This document shows positions 1 to 8,268 of a DNA stretch of 64,000 nucleotides, one piece after another. How positions within the stretch are numbered: position 1 is the stretch's first letter; every line of letters starts with the position of its first letter. A model generated the notes under the pieces. It did not search any database and was not told the origin of the DNA. It saw only the letters and a program-made list of their open reading frames with translations. Made by a program: the position numbers and the translations under genes. The stretch comes from Bacillus sp. FJAT-25509 (lineage in GTDB: Bacteria > Bacillota > Bacilli > Bacillales > Bacillaceae_G), in assembly GCF_001420605.1 (NCBI RefSeq), contig NZ_LJIZ01000013.1, positions 93,955 to 157,954 on the forward strand. The letters run 5' to 3'.

Positions 1-1
1 A

Positions 2-880
2 CGAATCTTCCAAGCAAAAGGTAGACCAAGTGATAATCCCCTTATTGTACATATTGCCAACAAAGAACAGTTAGATCATCTAGTTGAAGAAATTCCATTA
101 GATGCAAAAAAACTAATGGATGCTTTTTGGCCAGGGCCATTAACGTTAATTTTAAAAAGTAAGAAAAATGTTTCAAAATATGTAACGGCAGGGTTATCCA
201 CTGTAGGAATAAGAATGCCTGATCATCCAGTTGCTCTAGCATTAATTGAAGCTTGTAATTTGCCAATAGCAGCACCAAGTGCAAATACATCAGGGAAACC
301 TAGTCCAACTTCTGCTAAGCATGTATTTGAAGATCTAAATGGACGAATTGTAGGAATTGTAGATGGTGGTAGTACAGGGGTCGGGGTTGAATCAACAGTT
401 ATTGACTGTTCTCAAGCTATTTTTACAATATTAAGACCAGGTAGTATTACGCCAGAAATGATAAAAGAAATAATTCCTACTGTTGAAGTAGATCCAGCAA
501 CTATGAAGGAAAACGAAGCACCAAAATCACCTGGTATGAAATATAAACATTATGCACCAGATGCTCAAATGCATCTTGTAAATGGAAGTATTGAGTTTAT
601 ACACAAACTTATACACAATTCCAAAACAGAAGGAAAAAGAGTAGGGATATTAACAACTGAAGAAAATGCAACGAAATATGATGCAGATGTAATTCTTACA
701 TGTGGAAAACGTAGTGACTTATCAACCGTAGCTGCAGCATTATATGATTGCATTCGTAAATTTAATGAAGAACATGTTGATATCATTTATTGTGAAACCT
801 TCCCTTATGAAGGCATTGGAATTGCGATTATGAATCGTCTGTGGAAAGCCTGTGGACATTCAGTTATTCAGGAAAAATAA
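2..880 (+). CDS. ywlC: Threonylcarbamoyl-AMP synthase (Sua5/YwlC), 5' end outside window
   Basis: Makes threonylcarbamoyl-AMP from threonine, bicarbonate and ATP, the first step of the universal t6A37 tRNA modification in the cytoplasm. The reading frame is open from base 2, so the start codon lies upstream of the window. The YrdC-type signature KGRPSDNPLIVHI is read right at the window edge, followed by SANTSGKPSPT and GVESTVID, all typical of the YrdC/Sua5 catalytic domain. After about residue 200 of the visible part comes the Sua5-specific C-terminal domain beginning SPGMKYKHYAP, so this is the long Sua5 form rather than short TsaC. It is the first of the conserved ywlC-mntP-ywlE-rpiB-ywlG-glyA order known in B. 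subtilis, which supports the call. Nothing looks broken; only about 60 N-terminal residues are missing. Confidence 0.93.
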   Translation, partial: RIFQAKGRPSDNPLIVHIANKEQLDHLVEEIPLDAKKLMDAFWPGPLTLILKSKKNVSKYVTAGLSTVGIRMPDHPVALALIEACNLPIAAPSANTSGKPSPTSAKHVFEDLNGRIVGIVDGGSTGVGVESTVIDCSQAIFTILRPGSITPEMIKEIIPTVEVDPATMKENEAPKSPGMKYKHYAPDAQMHLVNGSIEFIHKLIHNSKTEGKRVGILTTEENATKYDADVILTCGKRSDLSTVAAALYDCIRKFNEEHVDIIYCETFPYEGIGIAIMNRLWKACGHSVIQEK

Positions 881-945
881 TAGATGCTAAGGTTCGGTCC
901 ATTATTATATTCATATTTAGACAAAGCTCATAAAACTTGATTTTC

Positions 946-975
946 AGACTGATTGCAAGCGTTTGTCAACAGTCT
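946..975. other. Hairpin between ywlC and mntP
   Basis: AGACTG and CAGTCT form a 6-bp perfect stem. The interior TTGCAA...TTGtCAA can extend it with one bulge. On the plus strand it is followed by A6 then TTTTATTA, not a clean T-run, so it is at best a weak terminator for ywlC or a leader structure for mntP. Confidence 0.35.
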
Positions 976-1052
976 AAAAAATTTTATTAATTTCCCTCAT
1001 ATCATTTATAGGACGTGCATATCTTTTAATAGCAAGTCCTAGGGGGGAAAGC

Positions 1053-1610
1053 ATGAATAGCTCATTAATCAATGAACTAATTACATTAACTATTATGGGA
1101 TCTGCGCTAGGTTTAGATGCATTCTCAGTTGGATTAGGAATGGGAGTTATACAACTTAAATTTAAACAGATCATCAATATCGGTATTGTAATCGGACTCT
1201 TTCATGTAATAATGCCCTTGTTAGGAATGATCATTGGATATGAGTTATCCGAGAATCTGGGACGATTTGCTGTATTACTCGGTGGATTCTTATTAATGGG
1301 GATAGGCTTTCACATGATCTACTCAACTTTATTTGGAAAAGAAGAAAATAAATATTCACCGACAGGAGTAGGGTTACTTCTTTTTGCATTTAGTGTAAGT
1401 GTGGACAGTTTTTCGGTTGGAATTAGCTTAGGAACATTCGGTGCTAAAACATGGCTAACAATTCTACTATTTGGTATTATCAGTACAATTTTAACCTGGG
1501 CTGGATTACTTTTAGGAAGAAGAGTAGAACAGGAACTTGGTAAATTTGGAGAACTATTAGGTGGTTCGTTCTTATTGATTTTTGGAATAAAACTATTATT
1601 TTTTTCTTAA
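1053..1610 (+). CDS. mntP: Manganese efflux pump MntP (YwlD family)
   Basis: Predicted integral membrane Mn(II) exporter of the MntP (former DUF204) family, 185 residues, the usual length. Six hydrophobic segments are visible in two related halves. Each half carries the family acidic signature: GSALGLDAFSVGLGMG near residue 15 and FSVSVDSFSVGISLG near residue 113, whose Asp and Ser residues are the conserved intramembrane polar positions. The ATG is preceded by a strong AGGGGGGAAAGC ribosome binding site. It sits where B. subtilis carries ywlD, between ywlC and ywlE. I looked for a Mn-sensing yybP-ykoY leader upstream and did not see one; the gap is only about 170 bases. Mn specificity is inferred from the family. 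Confidence 0.88.
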   Translation: MNSSLINELITLTIMGSALGLDAFSVGLGMGVIQLKFKQIINIGIVIGLFHVIMPLLGMIIGYELSENLGRFAVLLGGFLLMGIGFHMIYSTLFGKEENKYSPTGVGLLLFAFSVSVDSFSVGISLGTFGAKTWLTILLFGIISTILTWAGLLLGRRVEQELGKFGELLGGSFLLIFGIKLLFFS

Positions 1611-1635
1611 CAGATACATAAGGTGAATAAGAGCT

Positions 1636-1681
1636 AAGGATGGAGAAAATTGGAGACAATTGCCCCATCCTTTTATTTTTT
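1636..1681 (+). terminator. Rho-independent terminator after mntP
   Basis: AAGGATGG pairs with CCATCCTT across a roughly 22-nt loop, followed by TTATTTTTT. Confidence 0.75.
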
Positions 1682-1732
1682 AGTAAAATAGATTAAATAA
1701 AACGTTCAGATAAATGAGGGTGAGGTATTAAG

Positions 1733-2173
1733 ATGAAAAATATATTATTTGTTTGTACCGGAAATACATGTAGAAGCCCAATGGCAGAAGCGCTATTAAG
1801 ACATCATGGTAATGAGTTCTATCAGGTCAAGTCTGCTGGAGTATTTGCTATGTCAGGTGACCCTGCTTCTCAAAATGCAATATTGGCACTGAAAAATAAA
1901 GGGATAGATACAAATCATTCCTCGCAGCCAATAAATGAAGATCTATTGGAATGGTCTTCTAAAGTCTTATCAATGACATTGAGCCATAAACAAATGTTAG
2001 TTTCTAAGTTTCCTCAGTATAAGGATAGAATATTTACATTTTATGAATATATAAACGGTCAAGCTAAAGATATTTCTGACCCTTATGGAGGGTCATTAAC
2101 AACTTATGAAAATACTTTGAGCGAATTAGAAGAGTTGGTAAAACAGATTGTACAGAAACCAAACGAATATTAA
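1733..2173 (+). CDS. ywlE: Protein-arginine phosphatase YwlE
   Basis: Cytoplasmic low-molecular-weight phosphatase-fold enzyme of 146 residues (B. subtilis YwlE has 150). The P-loop reads FVCTGNTCRSP, that is C-X5-R with nucleophile Cys8 and Arg14. The Thr right after the Cys is the residue that in YwlE gives phosphoarginine rather than phosphotyrosine specificity, so arginine phosphatase is a better call than tyrosine phosphatase. The general-acid Asp is in DPYGG near residue 118. Known role in the family: it reverses McsB arginine phosphorylation that marks proteins for ClpCP. The start is the ATG after GAGGTATTAAG. It is separated from mntP by a terminator, so it probably begins a new unit with rpiB downstream. 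Confidence 0.92.
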   Translation: MKNILFVCTGNTCRSPMAEALLRHHGNEFYQVKSAGVFAMSGDPASQNAILALKNKGIDTNHSSQPINEDLLEWSSKVLSMTLSHKQMLVSKFPQYKDRIFTFYEYINGQAKDISDPYGGSLTTYENTLSELEELVKQIVQKPNEY

Positions 2174-2297
2174 TTTAATCAGTGATTAGATGTTAATTAG
2201 ATGCCCTAAATCTGAACATAATAGTGTAAGATAGAAATTGAAGTCAATTCAATACGATAGAAAATTAATTCAAAGATATCAATACGGGGGTTATCTA

Positions 2298-2747
2298 ATG
2301 AAAGTAGCAATAGCGTCTGATCATGGTGGATTAAATATACGTCAAGAAATCATGAATTTAATGGATGAAATGGGCATTGAATACGAAGATTATGGTTGTG
2401 AGTGTGGTACATCTGTAGACTACCCAGATTATGCATTCCCAGTTGCACAAAAAGTTGCAAATGGAGAAGTAGACCGTGGAATATTAATTTGTGGAACAGG
2501 AATTGGTATGTCAATTGCCGCAAATAAAGTTGAAGGAATTCGATGTGCTTTAGTGCATGATACTTTTAGTGCGAAAGCAACTCGTGAACATAATGATACG
2601 AATATTCTAGCTATGGGGGAACGAGTAATCGGACCTGGTTTAGCAAGAGACATTGCAAAAATATGGTTAACGACTGAGTTTGAAGGCGGTCGACATGAAA
2701 ATCGAGTAAATAAAATTAAAGACTACGAAAAGAATCACCAATTATAA
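2298..2747 (+). CDS. rpiB: Ribose-5-phosphate isomerase B
   Basis: Interconverts ribose 5-phosphate and ribulose 5-phosphate in the pentose phosphate pathway; cytoplasmic, 149 residues, the normal RpiB length. Signatures: MKVAIASDHGG at the N-terminus, CGTSVDYPDYA, and the GILICGTGIGMSIAANK loop with the catalytic Cys near residue 66. The frame is open further upstream to a TTG, but the ATG at 2298 has the GGGGG ribosome binding site at good distance and gives the canonical N-terminus. It corresponds to B. subtilis ywlF between ywlE and ywlG. Confidence 0.93.
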   Translation: MKVAIASDHGGLNIRQEIMNLMDEMGIEYEDYGCECGTSVDYPDYAFPVAQKVANGEVDRGILICGTGIGMSIAANKVEGIRCALVHDTFSAKATREHNDTNILAMGERVIGPGLARDIAKIWLTTEFEGGRHENRVNKIKDYEKNHQL

Positions 2748-2759
2748 AACCTAAATGAG

Positions 2760-2803
2760 AAGCCGTTAATCCAAAACATAATGTGAAGATTATCGGCTTT
2801 TTT
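2760..2803 (+). terminator. Terminator after rpiB
   Basis: AAGCCGTTAATC pairs with GATTATCGGCTT with a single mismatch, then T6. It ends just before an in-frame ATG that could be mistaken for the ywlG start. Confidence 0.85.
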
Positions 2804-2864
2804 AATAATGAATAATAGAATGTTAGTCAATTTAAAGAATGATTCTACGAAAGGGGCAAAACAA

Positions 2865-3431
2865 GTGAATGAAGAATTAAGGTTAGTAGCCGGGCAAATA
2901 AAATCATTATTACACGAGCTAAATGATCATGTGAATTTTACAAGTGAGCATGTTTTAGTCATTGGATGTAGCACTAGTGAGGTTAGCGGACAAAGAATTG
3001 GAACTTCAGGAACAATCGAAGTAGCGGAAGTCTTATTTAATGAGATTAAGGCTTTTCAAGATGAAACAGGAGTACAATTAGCATTTCAATGCTGTGAACA
3101 TTTGAACAGGGCATTGGTTGTTCAAAGAAAAACGGCAAAAAGTTTACAATTAGATGAGGTAACTGTGATACCAGTTCGTACTGCAGGAGGAGCACTTGCC
3201 TCATTCGCATATAGACATTTAGATCATGCTGTAATTGTTGAGCACATTAAAGCGGATGCAGGGATTGATATTGGCGATACTTTAATCGGTATGCATTTAA
3301 AGCACGTGGCAGTTCCTTTAAGAACAAGTATTAAACATGTTGGACAAGCCCATATTACGGTGGCAAAAACTCGTCCAAAGTTAATTGGTGGAGCGCGTGC
3401 AGTTTACGCAATAGATGAAGACGTTAAATAA
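2865..3431 (+). CDS. ywlG: YwlG, UPF0340/DUF436 family protein
   Basis: Cytoplasmic protein of 188 residues from the TIGR01440/UPF0340 family; the biochemical function is not established. Family motifs: [21 protein letters not shown] near residues 29-49, [12 protein letters not shown], and [11 protein letters not shown] toward the C-terminus. Conserved Cys pairs and His may be functional, but that is inference. I place the start at GTG 2865, which has AAAGGGG upstream. The ATG at 2808 abuts the poly-T of the rpiB terminator and would add 19 residues unlike the family N-terminus. The position between rpiB and glyA is the conserved Bacillus order. Confidence 0.85.
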   Translation: MNEELRLVAGQIKSLLHELNDHVNFTSEHVLVIGCSTSEVSGQRIGTSGTIEVAEVLFNEIKAFQDETGVQLAFQCCEHLNRALVVQRKTAKSLQLDEVTVIPVRTAGGALASFAYRHLDHAVIVEHIKADAGIDIGDTLIGMHLKHVAVPLRTSIKHVGQAHITVAKTRPKLIGGARAVYAIDEDVK

Positions 3432-3472
3432 TGTGTTTTTTATTATAATAGAATAGTTAAATGTTAGTTATT

Positions 3473-3515
3473 TGAAAGATATATCTTTCATTTTCAATAT
3501 AAAACATGGTAAAAT
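3473..3515 (+). promoter_or_regulatory. glyA promoter with an 18-bp perfect palindrome
   Basis: An extended -10 (TGG then TAAAAT, 3507-3515) lies at the right distance from a weak -35 around 3487-3492. The perfect palindrome TGAAAGATATATCTTTCA (3473-3490) overlaps that -35, an arrangement typical of a repressor site. No known operator is recognised. Confidence 0.45.
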
Positions 3516-3599
3516 AGAAAGGAATTCGGTCGTTTTATCGAATAATATAGTAAATTTATACTAGTAATGTTCGTGTTTTACAAAAAGGGGGATATAACT

Positions 3600-4841
3600 G
3601 TGGAAAATTTAAAAAAGCAAGATCCATCATTGTATGAGGCAATACAGTTAGAGTTAGGTAGACAACGTACTAAAATCGAGTTAATTGCTTCTGAAAACTT
3701 TGTAAGCGAAGCAGTAATGGAAGCCCAAGGTTCAGTATTAACAAATAAATATGCTGAAGGATATCCAAGCAAACGATACTATGGCGGTTGTGAATATGTT
3801 GATATCACAGAAAACATTGCAAGAGACCGTGCAAAAGAAATTTTCGGAGCAGAACACGTAAATGTTCAACCTCATTCAGGTGCTCAAGCGAATATGGCAG
3901 TTTATTTCACTATTTTAAAACATGGTGATACAGTATTAGGTATGAATTTATCACATGGTGGTCATTTAACTCACGGAAGCCCAGTAAACTTCAGTGGGGT
4001 ACAATATAATTTCGTTGAGTATGGAGTAGATCCAGAAACTCAAGTAATTAACTATGAAGATGTATTAGAAAAGGCTAAAGCGCATAAGCCTAAATTAATT
4101 GTAGCTGGTGCAAGTGCTTATCCAAGAGCAATTGACTTTAAAAAATTCAGAGAAATTGCAGATGAAGTTGGAGCTTACTTAATGGTCGATATGGCACATA
4201 TCGCTGGTTTAGTAGCAACAGGTCTTCATCAAAATCCAGTTCCATTTGCTGATTTTGTTACAACAACTACTCATAAAACATTACGTGGACCACGTGGTGG
4301 TATGATTTTATGTAAAGAAGAATTCGCAAAAGCGATTGATAAATCAATCTTCCCTGGAATTCAAGGTGGACCATTAATGCACGTAATTGCAGCTAAAGCT
4401 GTAGCATTTGGTGAAGCACTACAAGAAGATTTTAAAAAGTATGCACAAGCGGTCATCGATAACGCTGCTCGTTTAGCAGAAGGCTTAAAATCTAACGGCT
4501 TAAATTTAGTATCTGGTGGCACAGATAATCACTTAATTTTAATTGATGTTCGTTCATTAGAGTTAACTGGTAAAGTTGCTGAGCACGTATTAGATGAGGT
4601 TGGTATTACATGTAATAAAAATACAATCCCATTTGATCCAGCAAGTCCGTTTGTAACAAGTGGTATCCGTATCGGTACAGCTGCTGTAACTTCAAGAGGG
4701 TTTACTTTAGAAGATATGGATGAAATTGCATCAATCATTGCTGATACATTAAAAAATCACGAAAACCAAGAAGTACTAGAAGCATCTCGTAATCGAGTTA
4801 ATGCTTTATCAAGCAAATACGAATTATATCCTACATTTTAA
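3600..4841 (+). CDS. glyA: Serine hydroxymethyltransferase
   Basis: PLP enzyme that converts serine and tetrahydrofolate to glycine and 5,10-methylene-tetrahydrofolate, the main source of one-carbon units. It has 413 residues, in line with B. subtilis GlyA (415). The PLP lysine is K226 in [14 protein letters not shown]. Other signatures: IASENFVS near residue 30, [13 protein letters not shown], and [11 protein letters not shown]. The start is GTG 3600, eight bases after a GGGGG ribosome binding site; the ATG at 3567 would add 11 unrelated residues. Own promoter upstream and terminator downstream, so it is probably monocistronic. Confidence 0.97.
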   Translation: MENLKKQDPSLYEAIQLELGRQRTKIELIASENFVSEAVMEAQGSVLTNKYAEGYPSKRYYGGCEYVDITENIARDRAKEIFGAEHVNVQPHSGAQANMAVYFTILKHGDTVLGMNLSHGGHLTHGSPVNFSGVQYNFVEYGVDPETQVINYEDVLEKAKAHKPKLIVAGASAYPRAIDFKKFREIADEVGAYLMVDMAHIAGLVATGLHQNPVPFADFVTTTTHKTLRGPRGGMILCKEEFAKAIDKSIFPGIQGGPLMHVIAAKAVAFGEALQEDFKKYAQAVIDNAARLAEGLKSNGLNLVSGGTDNHLILIDVRSLELTGKVAEHVLDEVGITCNKNTIPFDPASPFVTSGIRIGTAAVTSRGFTLEDMDEIASIIADTLKNHENQEVLEASRNRVNALSSKYELYPTF

Positions 4842-4858
4842 TAAATAAAGTATAAAGT

Positions 4859-4936
4859 AAGCTATCTTTAGAACTGTATTTTCAATTGCAAATAGCATTG
4901 AAGGTGCAATTATACTAAAGATAGCTTTAATTTTTT
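4859..4936 (+). terminator. Long terminator hairpin after glyA
   Basis: AAGCTATCTTTAG pairs perfectly with CTAAAGATAGCTT (13 bp). The loop contains a second inverted pair, ATTGCA...TGCAAT. AATTTTTT follows. Confidence 0.8.
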
Positions 4937-4942
4937 AAAACT

Positions 4943-4993
4943 TTGTGATAAAGTTCACAAAAAGTTCATTTAAACTTGTGGAAAACTTCACAT
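4943..4993 (+). promoter_or_regulatory. Two Rex-like operator boxes upstream of doxX
   Basis: TTGTGATAAAGTTCACAA (4943-4960) differs from the Gram-positive Rex consensus TTGTGAANNNNTTCACAA at one position. TTGTGGAAAACTTCACAT (4976-4993) differs at two. The centres are 33 bp apart, close to three helical turns. The second box overlaps TTCACA, a possible -35 for the TACAAT at 5012-5017, although the 19-base spacer is long. Redox control by Rex is inferred. Confidence 0.6.
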
Positions 4994-5067
4994 TATTAAT
5001 CGGAAATGGATTACAATAACTCATGTAAACAGTAATTAAAAATTTATATAAACGGAGGCAAAAACTT

Positions 5068-5586
5068 ATGTTTATTAATTTTTTAAGAACTAATAAAATT
5101 GCATCTGGTTTCTTAACGATTATTCGTCTTTATTTAGGTTATGAGTGGATCCATGCAGGTTGGGGTAAGTTATCAACTGGAGGATTCGATGCTTCAGGAT
5201 TTTTAGGATTTGCAGTTAGAAGTGCCACAGGTGATCACCCAGCAGTTCAAAAGTGGTGGGCAGATTTTCTAACAAACTTTGCAATACCAAACATCGATTT
5301 ATTTAATATATTAGTTCCTATTGGAGAATTCGCAATCGGACTTGGACTTATTCTTGGATGTTTTACAAAAACAGCAATGTTCTTTGGTTTAATGATGAAC
5401 TTCGCATTTATGTTTAGTGGTACAACTAGTACAAATCCACAAATGGTATTATTAGGAATCTTTATAATAATTGCTGGTTCTAATGCAGGACGTATTGGAT
5501 TAGATCACTATGTTAGCAAGTTTATTAATAGAAAAACTTCTTTCGCTCCAAAAGTACAAGATCATAATTTAAGAAACGCATCTTAA
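5068..5586 (+). CDS. DoxX-family membrane protein
   Basis: Predicted four-helix membrane protein of 172 residues in the DoxX/DoxD family, whose best-known member is the small subunit of archaeal thiosulfate:quinone oxidoreductase. Bacterial relatives are linked to quinone or thiol stress. Visible features: IIRLYLGYEWIHAGWGKL in the first helix, a central soluble-looking insert (residues 45-75), and GEFAIGLGLILGCFTKTA in the second, both typical of DoxX. The C-terminal 25 residues are hydrophilic. The ATG follows ACGGAGGCAAAAACTT. Rex-like boxes upstream suggest response to NADH/NAD+. Substrate and partner are unknown; it stands alone between glyA and a non-coding stretch. Confidence 0.75.
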   Translation: MFINFLRTNKIASGFLTIIRLYLGYEWIHAGWGKLSTGGFDASGFLGFAVRSATGDHPAVQKWWADFLTNFAIPNIDLFNILVPIGEFAIGLGLILGCFTKTAMFFGLMMNFAFMFSGTTSTNPQMVLLGIFIIIAGSNAGRIGLDHYVSKFINRKTSFAPKVQDHNLRNAS

Positions 5587-5596
5587 CTATGTAATC

Positions 5597-5625
5597 AAAG
5601 AGGGAATCAATAGGTTCTCTCTTTT
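5597..5625 (+). terminator. Terminator after doxX, copy 1 of a duplicated hairpin
   Basis: AGAGGGAATC pairs with GGTTCTCTCT (G-U pairs allowed) across AATA, followed by TTTT. The same 29 bases with one change recur at 6137-6165. Confidence 0.7.
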
Positions 5626-5949
5626 CAGAGTGTTGAAATATAAAATGGTCAATAGAAAAAACGGATTTTAAATGAACATTTATTAATGATGAGATGATCA
5701 TTTTTGGTTGAGCTATCTATTAATGGTTTTAAATTTTAATATGTTTAACAATTTTATGATTCCAATAACGCTAGTAAGTTTTTTTCAGAAGTTAAAAATA
5801 TTACAAAGCTATAAATTCAGTTGATTAGTTTAATAAATTAATGTTCGATCTTAATTGACCTACAATTTGATTAATAAACAACTGATAGGATACGCTAAGT
5901 AAAGGTTATTTGATTAGTTTATATTGCAGACTTCTTATTGATGAATAAG

Positions 5950-6073
5950 TTGATTGGAACGGAGGGGTGCTCGACTCCTATGGGATAAGCGGGAAGGCTG
6001 AGACCCCGCAGGCTCGCCGAGGAGGCTCAGGTCTCGCCCCATGGAAAGCGAGCATCCTGAAGTGGAAATCAAC
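5950..6073. repeat. GC-rich imperfect palindromic element, probable Bacillaceae dispersed repeat
   Basis: About 124 bases that are much more GC-rich than their surroundings. Outer arms TTGATT...AATCAA and GGTGCTCG...CGAGCATC pair. Inner parts include CTGAGACCCCGCAGG and GAGGAGGCTCAGGTCTC. From memory, similar elements (GAGACCCCGCAGG ... CCGAGGAGGCTCA ... GGAAATCAAC) occur many times between genes in Bacillus and Geobacillus genomes. No open reading frame is convincing, so I call it a structured intergenic repeat. Confidence 0.7.
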
Positions 6074-6136
6074 ATCGCTCTACTCCATTACGAAAATTTG
6101 GTAAGTTAATTGACAAGGTTGTTTTTTAACAAGGTG

Positions 6137-6165
6137 CAAAGAGGGAACCAATAGGTTCTCTCTTT
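6137..6165 (+). repeat. Second copy of the doxX terminator hairpin
   Basis: Twenty-nine bases identical to 5597-5625 except one C for T; here the stem is better (GAACC/GGTTC) and T5 follows. The two direct copies bracket 511 bases that hold the GC-rich element. The rest of the stretch 5626-6290 is AT-rich with no supported gene. Confidence 0.75.
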
Positions 6166-6290
6166 TTGTTTAAGATAAAAACTTCTCTGACTTATATTAA
6201 TGAGGAAGAGGAGTTTTTTATTCAAAATGGGTCAAAATAGCAATTAGATTAATAAAAAAAGGCAATATTGAAGTTTATATGTAAAAAAGA

Positions 6291-6319
6291 TCTAAATTAA
6301 TTCTAAGTGATTGTATAAT
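6291..6319 (+). promoter_or_regulatory. Possible upp promoter
   Basis: A perfect -10 TATAAT (6314-6319) preceded by TTG lies 17 bases after TCTAAA (weak -35). The leader is about 75 nt and contains a small ATTCTT/AAGAAT hairpin. Confidence 0.4.
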
Positions 6320-6398
6320 GTGGCTTGAATTATTTAACCGCTTTCGGTATTCTTTTTAAGAATAATAAATTAATAAGTATTTGCAAGGAGCGATAAAA

Positions 6399-7028
6399 GT
6401 GAGTAAAGTATACGTTTTTGATCATCCGTTAATTCAGCATAAAGTTTCTTTAATTCGTAAAAAAGACACTGGAACAAAAGAATTTCGTGCACTAGTTGAT
6501 GAGGTTGCAGGTTTAATGGCATTCGAAATCACACGCGATCTACCACTACAAGAAGTGGAAATCGAAACACCAGTAGCAATTGCAAAGTCAAAAGTTATTG
6601 CTGGTAAAAAGTTAGGGATTGTACCAATTTTACGTGCAGGTTTAGGGATGGTTGATGGATTCCTTCAATTAGTTCCTGCAGCTAAAGTTGGACATGTTGG
6701 ATTATACCGCGATCCTGAGACATTAAAACCGGTTGAATATTACGTTAAACTTCCTACAGATGTTGAAGAGCGTGACTTCATTGTGATTGATCCAATGCTT
6801 GCGACAGGTGGATCAGCGGTTGAAGCAATCAACTCTTTAAAAACACGCGGTGCTAAAAACATTAAGTTTATGTGCTTAATTGCAGCTCCAGAAGGTGTTG
6901 AAGTTTTACAAAAAGCACACCCAGATGTGGACATTTACATTGCTGCCCTTGATGAAAAATTAAACGATCATGGTTATATTGTACCTGGTCTTGGCGACGC
7001 TGGAGATCGTTTATTTGGTACAAAGTAA
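6399..7028 (+). CDS. upp: Uracil phosphoribosyltransferase
   Basis: Salvages uracil: uracil + PRPP gives UMP + PPi. 209 residues, identical in length to B. subtilis Upp. The PRPP loop [11 protein letters not shown] is near residues 130-140, the uracil-binding segment [25 protein letters not shown] is C-terminal, and the N-terminus [12 protein letters not shown] is typical. GTG 6399 is chosen because AAGGAGCG precedes it at good spacing; the upstream TTG would sit on that ribosome binding site. The gene lies between glyA and atp as in other bacilli. Confidence 0.96.
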   Translation: MSKVYVFDHPLIQHKVSLIRKKDTGTKEFRALVDEVAGLMAFEITRDLPLQEVEIETPVAIAKSKVIAGKKLGIVPILRAGLGMVDGFLQLVPAAKVGHVGLYRDPETLKPVEYYVKLPTDVEERDFIVIDPMLATGGSAVEAINSLKTRGAKNIKFMCLIAAPEGVEVLQKAHPDVDIYIAALDEKLNDHGYIVPGLGDAGDRLFGTK

Positions 7029-7039
7029 TTACATTTTTA

Positions 7040-7068
7040 AAGCTTTCCTAGCATAGGAGAGCTTTTTT
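7040..7068 (+). terminator. Terminator after upp
   Basis: AAGCTTTCCTA pairs with TAGGAGAGCTT (one wobble), loop GCA, then T5. Confidence 0.85.
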
Positions 7069-7105
7069 CACATTAAGAAAGTATAAATTGGCAGCTAGGT
7101 AGCTT

Positions 7106-7197
7106 ACTCGACGAAGTCGTTAATTTTAGGAATTAAGTATAAGTGCAACTACGCCTCTACCTTTGTTTAAGGCTGGTCAATCGACGAGTTTTCTTTA
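7106..7197 (+). other. Structured intergenic element before deoR
   Basis: Begins ACTCGACGAAGTCG and ends TCGACGAGT followed by TTTCTTT, so ACTCG/CGAGT close a large stem. The body includes AACTACGCCTCTACC. It could be a terminator or a small structured RNA remnant. No coding potential seen. Confidence 0.3.
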
Positions 7198-7268
7198 AAT
7201 TAAAAGGGGTACAATAATTAAAAATTTGAACGTGAAATAAGGATGGGTAAGTTAAAGGGGATTAGGGA

Positions 7269-8210
7269 ATGTCACTCGAAAAACAAAGGTTAATAATAGA
7301 TGCAGCAAGACTATATTATGATTCTGACTTTAGTCAACAAGAGATCGCGACACAATTAGGAATCTCTCGTCCAACTGTATCAAGATTACTCCAACAAGCA
7401 AAGGAATTGGGATATGTACGCATTGAAATTATTGACCCCCTTGAAGGCAATCAAGATTTAGCCCGAGAGTTAAAGAAGAAATATAATTTACAATCTGTTG
7501 AAGTTTGCTATTCACCAATTGATGACTACAATGAAGTTTTGCAAACAATCACTAAAAAAGCTGCAGATGTATTAGTAGATATAGTCCATGATGGTGACGT
7601 TGTTGGAGTAACTTGGGGAACTACGATGTATCATATTGCAACAAAGTTAAGCAATAAACAAGTAAAGGGTGTAGAAGTAATTCAGCTGAACGGTGGAGTA
7701 AGTTACTCTAAAACGAATACATATGCATCTGAAACGGTAAATTTGTTTGCTGAAGCATTTAACACCGTACCAAGATATTTACCACTACCAGTTATATTTG
7801 ATAATCCACAAGTAAAACAAATGGTTGAAGAAGATCGCCATATTGGTCGATTAATTGATTTGGGAAAACAATCAAACGTAGCAATTTTCACTGTAGGAAC
7901 TGTTAAAAAGGATGCCTTGTTATTTAAAGTTGGCTACTTAAACGAGAAGGAAGAGACGGATTTACAAACATTCGCTGTAGGAGACATTTGCTCTCGCTTT
8001 TTTGATAAAGACGGAAATATTTATTCTGAACTCCTTGATCGACGAACGATTGGAATTGAGTTAGATGAGCTAAGAAGTAAAGAAAAATCTATTTTAGTCG
8101 CGGGTGGAGAAAGGAAAATAAATGCTATTCACGGTGCTTTAATGGGTAAATATGCAAGCATATTAATAACCGATCAATTTACTGCAAAAAGATTGTTAGA
8201 GCAAGGATAG
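7269..8210 (+). CDS. deoR: Deoxyribonucleoside regulator DeoR (SorC family)
   Basis: Transcriptional repressor of the deo genes, 313 residues, the same length as B. subtilis DeoR. The N-terminal HTH spans about residues 20-45 (SQQEIATQLGISRPTVSRLLQQAK). The rest is the sugar-phosphate-binding SorC-type effector domain, with GVTWGTTMYHIA near residue 118 and VAGGERKINAIHGAL near residue 278. In B. subtilis the inducer is deoxyribose 5-phosphate, and the same is expected here. It precedes deoC, cdd and nupC, and a matching operator lies in front of deoC. The start is the ATG after GGGGATTAGGGA. An MITE-like element and the deoC promoter separate it from its target, so it is probably transcribed on its own. 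Confidence 0.92.
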   Translation: MSLEKQRLIIDAARLYYDSDFSQQEIATQLGISRPTVSRLLQQAKELGYVRIEIIDPLEGNQDLARELKKKYNLQSVEVCYSPIDDYNEVLQTITKKAADVLVDIVHDGDVVGVTWGTTMYHIATKLSNKQVKGVEVIQLNGGVSYSKTNTYASETVNLFAEAFNTVPRYLPLPVIFDNPQVKQMVEEDRHIGRLIDLGKQSNVAIFTVGTVKKDALLFKVGYLNEKEETDLQTFAVGDICSRFFDKDGNIYSELLDRRTIGIELDELRSKEKSILVAGGERKINAIHGALMGKYASILITDQFTAKRLLEQG

Positions 8211-8268
8211 GAAAGGAAGAGGTAAAGCTATTCCTTCCCTTTGTCATGTTCTCTATTAGACAAATTTT

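Noticed and set aside
950..966. cre-like TGCAAGCGTTTGTCA before mntP
   Set aside because: It needs an extra base in the spacing relative to the consensus and is part of a hairpin; no reason for catabolite control of mntP.
881..1052. Possible Mn-sensing yybP-ykoY riboswitch before mntP
   Set aside because: The gap is short and none of the conserved riboswitch loop motifs is visible.
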